From the NCBI RefSeq assembly GCF_040932005.1, contig NZ_CP162414.1:2197501-2261500 (forward strand): a stretch of 64,000 nt of DNA, given 5' to 3'. The notes below the pieces were generated by a model that was not told where the DNA came from, did not search any database, and saw nothing but the letters and a program-made list of their open reading frames with translations. Shown piece after piece: positions 35,803-45,433 of the stretch. The stretch's first letter is position 1. Every line of letters starts with the position of its first letter. The stretch comes from Aestuariibius sp. HNIBRBA575 (GTDB taxonomy: Bacteria; Pseudomonadota; Alphaproteobacteria; Rhodobacterales; Rhodobacteraceae). Both the position numbers and the translations under genes were made by a program.

Positions 35803-38800
35803 ATGAACACATCACCCTCCCCTCGCAGCTTGGTCGACACACAAACTTATGCCGATGAAACAACCGCAGTGGCGCGTCTGGTGGAACAAGCATGTTTGAC
35901 GAAAACGGATCGCGCAACAATTTCCGCGAATGCGGCCCAGTTGGTGCGGGACATTCGCGGGGCTTCTGACCCCGGTTTGATGGAGGTTTTCCTGGCAGAA
36001 TACGGGCTATCCACCGAAGAAGGCGTCGCATTGATGTGCCTGGCCGAAGCGCTGCTACGGGTGCCGGATGCCGATACAATTGATGCGCTGATCGAAGACA
36101 AAATTGCGCCGTCCAATTGGGGGCAGCATTTGGGGCATTCTTCTTCGTCATTGGTGAACGCGTCCACCTGGGCCCTGATGTTGACGGGCCGGGTTTTGGA
36201 TGGCGAAAAGCCGGGATTGTCCGGCGTGTTGCGCGGGGCGATCAAACGGGTTGGGGAACCTGTGATCCGATCCGCAGTTGCGCGCGCCATGAAGGAAATG
36301 GGCAAACAGTTTGTTTTGGGTGAAACCATCGTCAAAGCCATGAAACGCGGTAAAGGCATGGAGGAAAAAGGCTATACCTATTCCTATGATATGCTGGGAG
36401 AAGCCGCACGCACCGATGCAGATGCACGTGGGTTTCATTTAGCTTATTCGCGGGCCATTTCCGCCATTGCCGAAAATTGCCACAGCGCGTCAGTCGCCCA
36501 AAATCCGGGCATTTCGGTGAAACTGTCGGCGCTGCATGCCCGCTATGAAATCGCCCAAGAGGCCCGTGTCATGGAAGAGCTGGTGCCGCGGTTGCGGTCG
36601 CTGGCGCTGGTGGCGAAATCGGCGGGTATGGGGCTGAATGTGGATGCAGAAGAGGCAGATCGCCTATCCCTGTCGCTGGATGTGATCGAAACGGTGCTGG
36701 CTGATCCGGGGCTGAAAGGCTGGGATGGATTTGGCGTCGTGGTGCAGGCCTATGGGCCGCGCGCGTCGTTTGTGATCGACGCATTGCACGACCTGGCCAT
36801 CAAACTGGATCGCAAAATCATGATCCGTCTGGTCAAAGGCGCCTATTGGGACGCCGAAATCAAGCGCGCCCAAGTGGAGGGCATGGACGGATTTCCCGTC
36901 TTTACGCAAAAGGCCGCGACCGATGTCAGCTATATCGCCAATGCGCGCAAATTGCTGTCGATGACAGACCGGATCTATCCGCAATTCGCCACACATAATG
37001 CCCATACAGTGGCGGCGATCCTACATATGGCGCAGGACATGCCCAAATCTGCCTATGAATTTCAACGTCTGCACGGGATGGGGGAAACCCTGCATAATCT
37101 GGTGCTGAACGCCAATAACACCCACTGCAGAATTTATGCCCCCGTCGGTGCGCACGAAGATTTGCTGGCCTATCTGGTGCGTCGTCTGTTGGAAAACGGG
37201 GCCAACTCTTCTTTTGTGAACCAGATCGTTGACGAAGAAGTCCCGGCAGAAATTGTGGCCGCCTGCCCCTTTGACGCGCTGGGAACGGAATTTGCACTGC
37301 CCAAAGGCCCTGATCTATATCAGCCAGAACGGATCAATTCCAAAGGATGGGATTTGACCGACCGGCCCACATTGGCGCGTATCGAAACAGAGCGGTCCCC
37401 TTTTGAACGGGTCACCTGGCAGGCCGGTCCGGTTTTGGCCAGCGTAGATGCGGCCCCGACCGGGGCGCAACGTCGGATTATGAACCCGGCCGACCCGTCC
37501 GATCATGTGGGCGATGTGATTGATGCCACCGCCGCAGAGTGTGACGCCGCGATCGCGCAGGCCGAGACGTGGAATGTGCCCGTCGCCCAACGCGCCGTAA
37601 TCCTGAACAAAGCCGCTGATCTATACGAGGCACATAGCGGCGAATTGTTTGCACTGCTGGCCCGTGAAGCCGGGAAAACTCTGCTGGATGCCGTGGGCGA
37701 AGTCCGCGAAGCCGTTGATTTTCTGCGGTACTACGCCAAAGAAGCGGAAAAGTCTGACCGCCCGGCCCGCGGAACCTGGACCTGCATTTCGCCTTGGAAT
37801 TTCCCACTGGCAATTTTTTCAGGACAGATAAGTGCGGCTTTGGCTGCGGGCAACGCCGTTTTGGCAAAACCGGCAGAGCAAACCTGCCTGATCGCGATCC
37901 GCGCCGTTGAATTGCTGCACCAAGCGGGGGTCCCCCGGTCGGCGTTGCAAATCCTGCCCGGGGGGGGACAGGTTGGGGCTGCATTAACCAGCCATGCCAC
38001 CCTGTCCGGCGTTGCCTTTACCGGGTCCACAGCCACGGCGATGTTGATCCGCAAATCCATGGCGCAAAACTGCGCGCCGGGCACGCCTTTGATCGCGGAA
38101 ACGGGGGGATTGAACGCGATGATCGTTGACAGCACAGCACTGCCTGAACATGCGGTTCGTGACATTCTGGCCAGCGCGTTCCAATCAGCGGGTCAGCGTT
38201 GTTCTGCGTTGCGCTGTCTTTATGTGCAGGATGATGTTGCGGATAAAATCTTGACCATGCTGTTTGGCGGCATGCAGGAACTGTCCCTGGGACGGCCATG
38301 GGCATTGTCCACCGATGTTGGCCCCGTGATCGATCAGGCCGCGTGGCAGGGCATTACCGATCACATCGACACTGCGCGCAAAGAGGATCGGGTTTTGTTC
38401 GAATTGCCCGCGCCCACAACCGGGACATTTATCGCCCCCACCGTGATCAGCCTGTCGTCTATTCTGGACCTGAAACGCGAAATCTTTGGCCCGGTATTGC
38501 ATGTTGTGCGGTTCAAATCCCACGAACTGGACCAAGTGGTCGCGGATATCAACGCCACAGGGTTTGGGCTGACATTTGGGTTGCACACGCGCATTGATGA
38601 CCGCGTGCAACAGATCGTGGATCAGATTGACGCAGGAAACCTATATGTGAACCGCAACCAAATTGGCGCGATTGTCGGCAGCCAACCCTTCGGTGGCGAA
38701 GGCCTGTCAGGGACCGGCCCCAAGGCAGGCGGTCCACGCTATGTGCCCCGGTTCCAAGCCCCAAGTGACACGCCCATTTCCGTCGCCGACGTCATGGACC

Positions 38801-39174
38801 TGCCTGGCCCCACCGGCGAAAGCAATCGCCTGACAACCCATGCACGTGGCCCGGTTTTGTGCCTGGGTCCAACGGATCACATTGCTGCGCAGTTAGAGGC
38901 CGTGTCTGCATTGGGCGGCACAGCCATATCAGCAGACGGCATGTCGCCAGAGGCGCTGTTGGATCACCCGGATGTCGCGGCGGCAATATGGTGGGGGGAT
39001 CGCGACACTGGTGTTGCATATGAACAGGCGCTATCACAGCGGTTAGGGCCAATCATTGCCTTGGTTACCGCCATGCCAGATGCCGCGCATGTGCTGCATG
39101 AACGACAGGTCTGTATCGACACAACAGCCGCTGGCGGTAACGCCGCATTGTTGGCCGAAGTGTCCGGTATGTAA
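35803..39174 (+). CDS. putA: Bifunctional proline dehydrogenase / P5C dehydrogenase PutA
   Basis: Oxidises proline to glutamate through pyrroline-5-carboxylate. Protein of 1123 residues: proline dehydrogenase barrel (about 80-450; NVDAEEADRLSLSL, RLVKGAYWDAEIKRAQ, ATHNAHTV), then an aldehyde dehydrogenase domain (about 560-990) with CISPWNFPLAIF, the catalytic Glu in AETGGLNAMIVD, the catalytic Cys in SAGQRCSALR and PFGGEGLSGTGPKAGG. There is no ribbon-helix-helix DNA-binding domain, so it does not repress itself; the divergent putR does the regulating. A GGATAGGAG ribosome site lies 7 bases before the ATG. Confidence 0.97.
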   Translation: MNTSPSPRSLVDTQTYADETTAVARLVEQACLTKTDRATISANAAQLVRDIRGASDPGLMEVFLAEYGLSTEEGVALMCLAEALLRVPDADTIDALIEDKIAPSNWGQHLGHSSSSLVNASTWALMLTGRVLDGEKPGLSGVLRGAIKRVGEPVIRSAVARAMKEMGKQFVLGETIVKAMKRGKGMEEKGYTYSYDMLGEAARTDADARGFHLAYSRAISAIAENCHSASVAQNPGISVKLSALHARYEIAQEARVMEELVPRLRSLALVAKSAGMGLNVDAEEADRLSLSLDVIETVLADPGLKGWDGFGVVVQAYGPRASFVIDALHDLAIKLDRKIMIRLVKGAYWDAEIKRAQVEGMDGFPVFTQKAATDVSYIANARKLLSMTDRIYPQFATHNAHTVAAILHMAQDMPKSAYEFQRLHGMGETLHNLVLNANNTHCRIYAPVGAHEDLLAYLVRRLLENGANSSFVNQIVDEEVPAEIVAACPFDALGTEFALPKGPDLYQPERINSKGWDLTDRPTLARIETERSPFERVTWQAGPVLASVDAAPTGAQRRIMNPADPSDHVGDVIDATAAECDAAIAQAETWNVPVAQRAVILNKAADLYEAHSGELFALLAREAGKTLLDAVGEVREAVDFLRYYAKEAEKSDRPARGTWTCISPWNFPLAIFSGQISAALAAGNAVLAKPAEQTCLIAIRAVELLHQAGVPRSALQILPGGGQVGAALTSHATLSGVAFTGSTATAMLIRKSMAQNCAPGTPLIAETGGLNAMIVDSTALPEHAVRDILASAFQSAGQRCSALRCLYVQDDVADKILTMLFGGMQELSLGRPWALSTDVGPVIDQAAWQGITDHIDTARKEDRVLFELPAPTTGTFIAPTVISLSSILDLKREIFGPVLHVVRFKSHELDQVVADINATGFGLTFGLHTRIDDRVQQIVDQIDAGNLYVNRNQIGAIVGSQPFGGEGLSGTGPKAGGPRYVPRFQAPSDTPISVADVMDLPGPTGESNRLTTHARGPVLCLGPTDHIAAQLEAVSALGGTAISADGMSPEALLDHPDVAAAIWWGDRDTGVAYEQALSQRLGPIIALVTAMPDAAHVLHERQVCIDTTAAGGNAALLAEVSGM

Positions 39175-39180
39175 AAAACA

Positions 39181-39205
39181 GGCGTGCCGCCCTGCGCGGC
39201 ACGCC
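39181..39205 (-). terminator. Strong hairpin after putA, with T-run on the minus strand
   Basis: Perfect ten-pair stem GGCGTGCCGC/GCGGCACGCC with a five-base loop, seven bases after the putA stop. A run of six A lies before it on the plus strand, which reads as T6 after the hairpin on the minus strand. It therefore looks like an intrinsic terminator for antisense transcription, and on the plus strand at least a 3' end stabiliser for putA mRNA. Confidence 0.6.
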
Positions 39206-39275
39206 GCATGTCGAAAACCCGCCCTGCCCGCGCATGCCGCTTGACGTTGCACGCAGAAATGCGGACTTTGCCGGT

Positions 39276-40019
39276 ATGTTTCCTATTCGTGATCACAACC
39301 CGTCCAACCGCATCCCTTATGTTTGTTACGCCTTGATCGCAGCAAACATCGCGGTTTTCCTGCTTACCTACGGAATCCAAGATAACTGGGCACTGTCCCA
39401 GCTCTATTTTGATTATGCGCTGATCCCCCGTCGCCTGAATGATGGCGACAACCCGCAGGCGTTGATCACGTCGATGTTCCTACATGCCGGTTTTATGCAT
39501 CTGGCAGGCAACATGCTGTTCCTCTGGATTTATGGGGACAATATGGAAGACGAACTGGGCCATTTCGGTTTTTTGGCGTTTTACCTGACGGCAGGCATCG
39601 GGGCGGGGCTGGCGCAATATGCCGCGAGCCCCACATCCCCGGTTCCCATGGTGGGGGCATCTGGGGCAATCGCCGGGGTTATGGGGGGATATCTGTTGTT
39701 ATTCCCCAAAGCGAAAATCGACGTTCTGGTGATATTTATCATCATTTTCAAGATCTTCCCCATCCCAGCTTGGATCGTGTTGGGTGTGTGGTTCGGTCTG
39801 CAATTGCTCAATGGATTGGGGTCGGATGTTGCAGGGGGCGGCGTCGCCTATATGGCGCATTTGGGTGGATTTATCGCCGGTTTGATCCTGACAATTCCGA
39901 TTTGGATGCGCCGCGGTGGATCAGATTTCTGGCGCGACACGGACGGGCACCCCCCCCATCCAGAGGCACAATACAAACACCTGCGCACATCCAATATTCC
40001 ACGTGTTCCACGTAAATAA
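39276..40019 (+). CDS. Rhomboid family intramembrane serine protease
   Basis: Membrane protease of 247 residues with about six helices. The nucleophile lies in GASGAIAGVMGGYL (GxSG), the His in MAHLGGFIAGL, and the family HxxxN region is HAGFMHLAGNMLFLW. The start ATG 39276 (MFPIRDHNPSNR) matches the usual N-terminus of this group; an upstream ATG at 39234 adds 14 unlikely residues. Substrate unknown. The VOC gene follows after 22 bases. Confidence 0.9.
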   Translation: MFPIRDHNPSNRIPYVCYALIAANIAVFLLTYGIQDNWALSQLYFDYALIPRRLNDGDNPQALITSMFLHAGFMHLAGNMLFLWIYGDNMEDELGHFGFLAFYLTAGIGAGLAQYAASPTSPVPMVGASGAIAGVMGGYLLLFPKAKIDVLVIFIIIFKIFPIPAWIVLGVWFGLQLLNGLGSDVAGGGVAYMAHLGGFIAGLILTIPIWMRRGGSDFWRDTDGHPPHPEAQYKHLRTSNIPRVPRK

Positions 40020-40041
40020 CAAAGTATAAGGTACTGTTATC

Positions 40042-40431
40042 ATGCCCAAAATAAAGATCGACGCCGTCGCCGTGTCCAGCAGCGACATGGCCAAAACTTT
40101 GGACTTTTATCGCTGTCTTGGGTTTGATTTCCCAACAGACGCGGCCAGTCAGGATCATGTGGAACCGATCACAGCCCCCGGTGAGGTCCGGTTGATGATC
40201 GACACGGCAAAATTGATGGAATCCATCATCGCAGAGCCCCCGCGCCCGGCAAATCATTCAGGATTTGCCCTGTTATGCGACAGCCCAGCCGAGGTGGATG
40301 CCATCGCCCAAAAAGTTGTAGATGCAGGGTTTGAAGTGGCAAACCCACCATGGGATGCATTCTGGGGGCAACGCTATGCAATCGTCAAAGATCCGGACGG
40401 CTACAAAATTGATGTGTTCGCTGCGCTCTGA
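40042..40431 (+). CDS. VOC family protein (glyoxalase/bleomycin resistance fold)
   Basis: Small protein of 129 residues with the paired beta-alpha-beta-beta-beta modules of the vicinal oxygen chelate fold (IDAVAVSSSDMAKTLDFYRCLGFDFP; ending AIVKDPDGYKIDVFAAL). Probable metal-binding Glu/Asp positions are visible but the enzyme activity cannot be told. Follows the rhomboid gene by 22 bases, likely co-transcribed. Confidence 0.88.
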   Translation: MPKIKIDAVAVSSSDMAKTLDFYRCLGFDFPTDAASQDHVEPITAPGEVRLMIDTAKLMESIIAEPPRPANHSGFALLCDSPAEVDAIAQKVVDAGFEVANPPWDAFWGQRYAIVKDPDGYKIDVFAAL

Positions 40432-40459
40432 ATGCCGCCATCACCACCGTCAAAACAAA

Positions 40460-40485
40460 ACATCCGCCGAAATTCCGGCGGATGT
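40460..40485 (-). terminator. Intrinsic terminator of suhB
   Basis: Perfect ten-pair stem ACATCCGCCG/CGGCGGATGT with a six-base loop. On the minus strand it is followed by TTTGTTTTG and lies 30 bases after the suhB stop, the classic layout of a rho-independent terminator. It may also end the convergent rhomboid-VOC transcript. Confidence 0.8.
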
Positions 40486-40514
40486 CACAAAAATCAAAGA
40501 GTTAAACGACGGAA

Positions 40515-41300
40515 TTAGCCGCGAATAACCTTGGCAAAGTTTTCAAAAATCGGTTCGTTTGCGCAGATCACTTCGCCGTCTTGCAAAATGTCCCCCTCCG
40601 GATCGAGCGGCTCTACAAAACCACCTGCTTCTTTGACGATGATCAGGCCAGCGGCCATATCCCAAGCGTTCAAACGCCGTTCCCAGAACCCATCGTAACG
40701 TCCGGCCGCCACATAGGCCAAATCCAATGACGCGGCCCCAAAACGACGCACACCAGCACAGGCAGGCAACAAACGCGCCAGATCCTTAAGCGTGACAGGC
40801 AGGTCCGCACGCCCTGCAAATGGCAGGCCGGTCGCAAAGATCGATTCAATCATCCGGTTTCGGCCAGACACACGAAGACGGCTTTCATTCAGCCACGCGC
40901 CTTCGCCTTTTTCCGCAAAAAACAGCTCATCTTTGACAGGGTCATAGATCACACCCGATACAATCTGCCCTTTGTGTTCCAGCGCGATCGACACGGCCCA
41001 ATGGGGCAAACCATGCAAAAAATTGGTGGTGCCATCCAGCGGATCAACGATCCAACGACGCGTCGGGTCTTCGCCCTCAACTTCGCCATCTTCTTCGCCC
41101 AGAAACCCGTAGGTTGGGCGCGCTTCCATCAGCGCTTCGCGGATCACTTCTTCGGCGCGTTTATCCGCTTTGCTTACGAAATCGCCCGGCCCCTTAGAAC
41201 TGACCTGCAGATTCTCAACTTCGCCGAAATCCTTAAGAAGACCACGCCCAGCGATCCGGGCGGTTTTAATCATTACGTTAAGATTGGCACTGGTCGCCAT
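40515..41300 (-). CDS. suhB: Inositol-1-monophosphatase family protein
   Basis: Magnesium-dependent phosphatase of 261 residues. Motifs FLGEEDGE, the metal site WIVDPLDGTTNFLHG and LNAWDMAAGLIIVKEAGG are complete. In proteobacteria SuhB also takes part in ribosomal RNA transcription. ATG 41300 is chosen because GGAGG lies five bases upstream; the frame continues to 41423 without such a site. Followed by a strong intrinsic terminator. Confidence 0.93.
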   Translation of the reverse strand: MATSANLNVMIKTARIAGRGLLKDFGEVENLQVSSKGPGDFVSKADKRAEEVIREALMEARPTYGFLGEEDGEVEGEDPTRRWIVDPLDGTTNFLHGLPHWAVSIALEHKGQIVSGVIYDPVKDELFFAEKGEGAWLNESRLRVSGRNRMIESIFATGLPFAGRADLPVTLKDLARLLPACAGVRRFGAASLDLAYVAAGRYDGFWERRLNAWDMAAGLIIVKEAGGFVEPLDPEGDILQDGEVICANEPIFENFAKVIRG

Positions 41301-41521
41301 CACGGCCTCCGAAAAAATTGCATCATGTGGGATTGCATCAAGAGTGAGCCTATAGGCGCAAACACCCATATAGAGCAAGGGGCTGAGCGGAATTAGACAC
41401 TGCGTTGCATGGCAATTCCGCACAAATCTGTAGAGACAATTGTTCCTAAAGAATTATATCCAGATTAACCCTTCATTCAGATCAAGCCCCCTAATGTGCG
41501 ATGTAACTCAGGCTGTGGATC

Positions 41522-43528
41522 ATGATCAACCTAACGCTAGAAGACATCCGATACGAAAGCAGGTTCGTTTCCCGCATCGAACGACGCGATCAACCCAAAC
41601 GGTTGGCGGCGGCGGTTATGATGATCGGCATCTGCCTGTGGTCAGGTCAAGTCACTGAAACGGTTTATATATTCTCGGCCATTGGGTTTAGCGAACTGCT
41701 GTCGATCTGGATCGGAAAACGATTTCCAAAACGGGATGACCACATCCCCATCTGGTTGATCGGCATTTTATGGTGCAACAATCTGTTTTCCACGGTTGCG
41801 TATTTACTGCCGACTTTGCTGCTGGCCAGCCAGCCCTCTTTGGCGCTGTTTATCGCCGGTTTCCTGTGGATGTGCGGGTCACTGGTTCATATCGCAAATA
41901 CATTTGCTTTTTTGCCGTTCTTTAACTTCTCAATGATGACGCCAGCATTGCTTGTGGCCTTTGGGGTGCTGTTTCAACTGGCAAACAATACTTTTGGCGT
42001 TGCACCAACCCATCACTGGATCGCTACGGCAGGCTTGCTGATTGTTTATGTTTTTAACGCCCTAGAAACGTTGAAAAAACAAAAGGACACGCACAAACAA
42101 CTGCGCAATGCCCGACGCGAATCCAACGCACAATTGCGTAAACTCGAATACATGACGCAGCATGATGGTTTGACGGGCCTGTTAAACAGGTGGGCGTTTG
42201 AAGAAATGTTGCAAAACATGATTTATCGGTCAGATACCGAATCCCGGGTCGCGGTTTTCATTCTGGACCTTGATGGATTTAAGCCCATCAATGACACCTA
42301 CACCCACGAGGCGGGCGATCATGTTTTACGAACGATTTCAACGCGTTTGCAAAAAGTTATCGCCAATACCGGCATCACTGCCCGACTGGGTGGGGATGAA
42401 TTTGCCATCGCCCTTTCAGATCAAAACAGCGAAGATGCGCTGCTAAAACTGGCCCATCGCGTTGCAAAAACCATCGCCGAACCAATTTTGGTAAAGGGTC
42501 GTGAATTGCGCCTGACCGCCAGCGTTGGCATCAGCATGTCCACCGGAATAGATGACAGTATCGCCTCTCTTAGCGCCAATGCCGATCATGCAATGTTCAA
42601 AGCCAAATCCGCCCGAGACGGACAGGCTGTCATGTATGATCCAGACCTGTTTTCTCCACGGCCAAGCTTAGAAGATCGTCGCACATTGCGCATCGCGATG
42701 GAAAACCTAGACATAAAACCCTATTACCAGCCCAAAGTTGACATAAAAACCGGACGCATTTGCGGGTTCGAAGCTTTGGCGCGCTGGGAACACCCGGAAC
42801 GTGGGCTTCTCATGCCCGGCGCCTTTTTACCTCAGGTCGCAGAGCTGTCTTTGCATGGCGAACTACTTGCTTTGATTGCAGAAACTGTGTTCAGCGATCT
42901 GGAGTATCTACTAGAAGCGGGCCTGGATCCTGGCCAAGTTTCCATCAATGTTCCAGAAGTGTCATTGGCCACATCAAATGGCCGCCAGGAATTATCTGAC
43001 ATTTTAATGCGGTACCCATCCATACTGGGTCACGTCACTTTTGAAATCACCGAAGACGTGTTTATCGCGCGCGCCAGTGAAACCATTCAGGAATCCATCG
43101 GTCACTTTCGTGCGAATGGCGTGCGGATTTCACTGGATGATTTTGGCACAGGGTTTGCCTCTTTTCAGCATTTACGGCAGCTGGACTTTGATGAACTTAA
43201 AATTGATTCCAGTTTTGTTGCTGCTCTTGGCACCGAAGAAGCGGCGGACGTATTGGTAGAAGGGTTTCTTTCGATCGCACAAGGATTGGGCGTTGATGCG
43301 ATCGCCGAAGGTGTTGAAACCGCGCAGCAGGAACAGCAATTGCTTGGGATGGGCTGCACCAATGTACAAGGTTTCTTATATGGGCGCGCCATGCCACTTG
43401 CTGAAACACGGATTCTGCTCGAGGCGGAAAAACTCAGATTTCCGATGGTGCGTCAAACCAAAGTTTCACAAACAATGCACAGCCATAACCGCGACCACAT
43501 CGACTTCAAAGGGTCCAAAGCAAGTTAA
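41522..43528 (+). CDS. Membrane GGDEF-EAL protein
   Basis: Cyclic di-GMP enzyme of 668 residues. The N-terminus holds about five or six hydrophobic helices (residues 35-190, for example AAAVMMIGICLWSG and SLALFIAGFLWMCGSLV), with no large periplasmic loop. GGDEF is intact (RLGGDEFAIAL) and EAL motifs GFEALARW, EITEDVF, DDFGTGFAS, LKIDSSF and EGVET are complete. Its stop overlaps the end of metR on the other strand by four bases. Confidence 0.92.
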   Translation: MINLTLEDIRYESRFVSRIERRDQPKRLAAAVMMIGICLWSGQVTETVYIFSAIGFSELLSIWIGKRFPKRDDHIPIWLIGILWCNNLFSTVAYLLPTLLLASQPSLALFIAGFLWMCGSLVHIANTFAFLPFFNFSMMTPALLVAFGVLFQLANNTFGVAPTHHWIATAGLLIVYVFNALETLKKQKDTHKQLRNARRESNAQLRKLEYMTQHDGLTGLLNRWAFEEMLQNMIYRSDTESRVAVFILDLDGFKPINDTYTHEAGDHVLRTISTRLQKVIANTGITARLGGDEFAIALSDQNSEDALLKLAHRVAKTIAEPILVKGRELRLTASVGISMSTGIDDSIASLSANADHAMFKAKSARDGQAVMYDPDLFSPRPSLEDRRTLRIAMENLDIKPYYQPKVDIKTGRICGFEALARWEHPERGLLMPGAFLPQVAELSLHGELLALIAETVFSDLEYLLEAGLDPGQVSINVPEVSLATSNGRQELSDILMRYPSILGHVTFEITEDVFIARASETIQESIGHFRANGVRISLDDFGTGFASFQHLRQLDFDELKIDSSFVAALGTEEAADVLVEGFLSIAQGLGVDAIAEGVETAQQEQQLLGMGCTNVQGFLYGRAMPLAETRILLEAEKLRFPMVRQTKVSQTMHSHNRDHIDFKGSKAS

Positions 43529-44430
43529 AGGCGCTGTAACTTCACCGCTTCTTGCCGCGTCAATCGAACGAAATGCGCCATAAACGGTTTATGCGTGTCT
43601 TCGCTGCGGGTCGCAGCATAAAGTCGGCGCGTTGTCCCGCCCTTCCCCATAGGTCGCGTGACATAATCCGAATTGTACCGCACCTGACGAACGACCCAAT
43701 CTGGCAGAACAGCAACCCCGCGATTTGATGCGACCAGCAACAATATCATGGTGGTGAGTTCGACTTTGCGCACCAATGCTGGCTCAATACCGGCAGGTGT
43801 CAAAAACTCTGAAAACACATCCAACCTGGATTTATCCACCGGATAGGTAATCAGCGTCTGATCCGCGAAATCCTCTGGCTCAACCCAAGTTTTTTGCGCC
43901 AGTGGATTGGTCGATGCAGCGACAAAAACCGGCTCATAATCAAACAAAGGTGTAAAATCGGTTTCTGGCAGATCCTCAGGATCAGATGAAACGATCAAAT
44001 CCACCTCTTCCCGGCGCAGCGCGGGCATCGCATCAAACGCCAAACCGGGTCGGATATCGATATCCACCTCAGGCCAAGCTTTGCGAAATTGTTCGAGGAC
44101 CGGGAACAGCCATTCAAAACAAGCATGGCATTCAATCGCGATATGCAAACGCCCCGCTGATCCATCAATCAATCCATCAAATTCCGCTTCCAAAGCAGCG
44201 ACTTGCGGCAAAATTGTTTCTGCAGCAGCCAAAAGCTTCATACCGGCGGATGACAGTTTAAGCGGCTTGGATCGTCGCACAAAAAGTTCAACCCCAGCCT
44301 GATCTTCGATCCCTTTAATTTGATGGCTTAGCGCAGATTGGGTGATGTTCAGATGATCAGCAGCACGGGCCAATCCACCCGTTTCATGAATTGCTTTGAT
44401 CGTTCGAAGATGGCGAAATTCGATATGCAT
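43525..44430 (-). CDS. metR: LysR-type regulator MetR
   Basis: Methionine-pathway activator of 301 residues. An N-terminal LysR helix-turn-helix (LRTIKAIHETGGLARAADHLNITQSALSHQI) is followed by a two-lobed effector domain. The sequence around AIECHACFEWLFPVLEQF is characteristic of MetR, which uses homocysteine as co-effector. The ATG at 44430 (MHIEFRHLRTI) gives the standard N-terminus; the frame reaches 44445. Divergent from metF, a known MetR target. Confidence 0.9.
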   Translation of the reverse strand: MHIEFRHLRTIKAIHETGGLARAADHLNITQSALSHQIKGIEDQAGVELFVRRSKPLKLSSAGMKLLAAAETILPQVAALEAEFDGLIDGSAGRLHIAIECHACFEWLFPVLEQFRKAWPEVDIDIRPGLAFDAMPALRREEVDLIVSSDPEDLPETDFTPLFDYEPVFVAASTNPLAQKTWVEPEDFADQTLITYPVDKSRLDVFSEFLTPAGIEPALVRKVELTTMILLLVASNRGVAVLPDWVVRQVRYNSDYVTRPMGKGGTTRRLYAATRSEDTHKPFMAHFVRLTRQEAVKLQRL

Positions 44431-44462
44431 ACAAATCAAACTCATGATTGTGGTGAAGTTTA

Positions 44463-44475
44463 TGAATTTGCCTCA
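44463..44475. promoter_or_regulatory. Possible MetR box between metR and metF
   Basis: TGAATTTGCCTCA differs by one base from the MetR consensus TGAA-N5-TTCA and lies in the 91-base gap between the two divergent starts. Short motif, so modest confidence. Confidence 0.45.
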
Positions 44476-44521
44476 TGTACCAAAACTTGGGACAAGGGGG
44501 CAAGTTAGAAAAGGACGCCCC

Positions 44522-45400
44522 ATGTCAGAGACAGCTTCACGCCCGAACATCTCTTTTGAGTTTTTCCCACCCAAAAATTTGGAAGGGTCATTCCGTCTGT
44601 GGGATTGCGTCAATACGCTGGCCCCACTCGCCCCTGAATTTGTGTCGGTGACTTACGGTGCCGGTGGCACGACCCGTCAACTGACCCACGAAGCGGTCGG
44701 CGCAATTCACAAAACCAGCGGTCTTCGTGTCGCGGCGCATTTGACCTGTGTCGATGCCACGCGGGCAGAAACGCTTGCCATTGCAGAAGGTTACGCCGAA
44801 CAAGGCGTGAGCGAAATTGTGGCTCTTCGCGGCGATCCGCCCAAAGGCCAAGGTGGTTTTTGTGCGCATCCCGATGGTTTTCAAAGCTCGGTTGAATTGA
44901 TCGAAGCGCTGGCAGACACCGGCAAGTTCAACCTTAGGGTTGGCGCGTATCCTGAAAAGCACCCAGATGCGACGGATCAAAAAGCCGATATTGAATTCCT
45001 TAAGCGCAAGATTGATGCCGGTGCTCAAAGCGCGATTACGCAGTTTTTCTTTGACGTTGAAACGTTTTTCCGTTTCCGCGATTCCTGCGTAAAGGCCGGA
45101 ATTGATGCACCAATTATCCCCGGAATCCTGCCGATTGAAAATTGGAATGGTATCCGCCGCTTTGCCGAAAGCTGTGGCACAAAAATCCCACAGGTGATTA
45201 TCGACGGTTTTGAAAACGCAACGCGTGATGGAAATGCCGATTTGCTGGCAACGGCCATTGCCACAGAATTATGTGATGACTTGCTACAAGGCGGAGTGGA
45301 TCATCTGCATTTCTATACCCTCAACAAACCCGAACTGAGCCGTGACATTTGCCACGCTTTGGGCGTCACCCCCAAAGCTCAATTGCAAAACGTCGCATAA
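44522..45400 (+). CDS. metF: Methylenetetrahydrofolate reductase
   Basis: FAD-dependent enzyme of 292 residues producing 5-methyltetrahydrofolate for methionine synthesis. Typical segments are NISFEFFPPKN, EFVSVTYGAGG, HLTCVDATRAE, IVALRGDPP, the QFFFDVETFF strand and PIIPGILPI. ATG 44522 follows AAAGGACG; an earlier frame extends back to 44396 through the metR promoter and is not used. Divergent from metR. Confidence 0.96.
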   Translation: MSETASRPNISFEFFPPKNLEGSFRLWDCVNTLAPLAPEFVSVTYGAGGTTRQLTHEAVGAIHKTSGLRVAAHLTCVDATRAETLAIAEGYAEQGVSEIVALRGDPPKGQGGFCAHPDGFQSSVELIEALADTGKFNLRVGAYPEKHPDATDQKADIEFLKRKIDAGAQSAITQFFFDVETFFRFRDSCVKAGIDAPIIPGILPIENWNGIRRFAESCGTKIPQVIIDGFENATRDGNADLLATAIATELCDDLLQGGVDHLHFYTLNKPELSRDICHALGVTPKAQLQNVA

Positions 45401-45433
45401 ACGGGCAGCCTCTGATCAAGAATGAGGCGCCCT

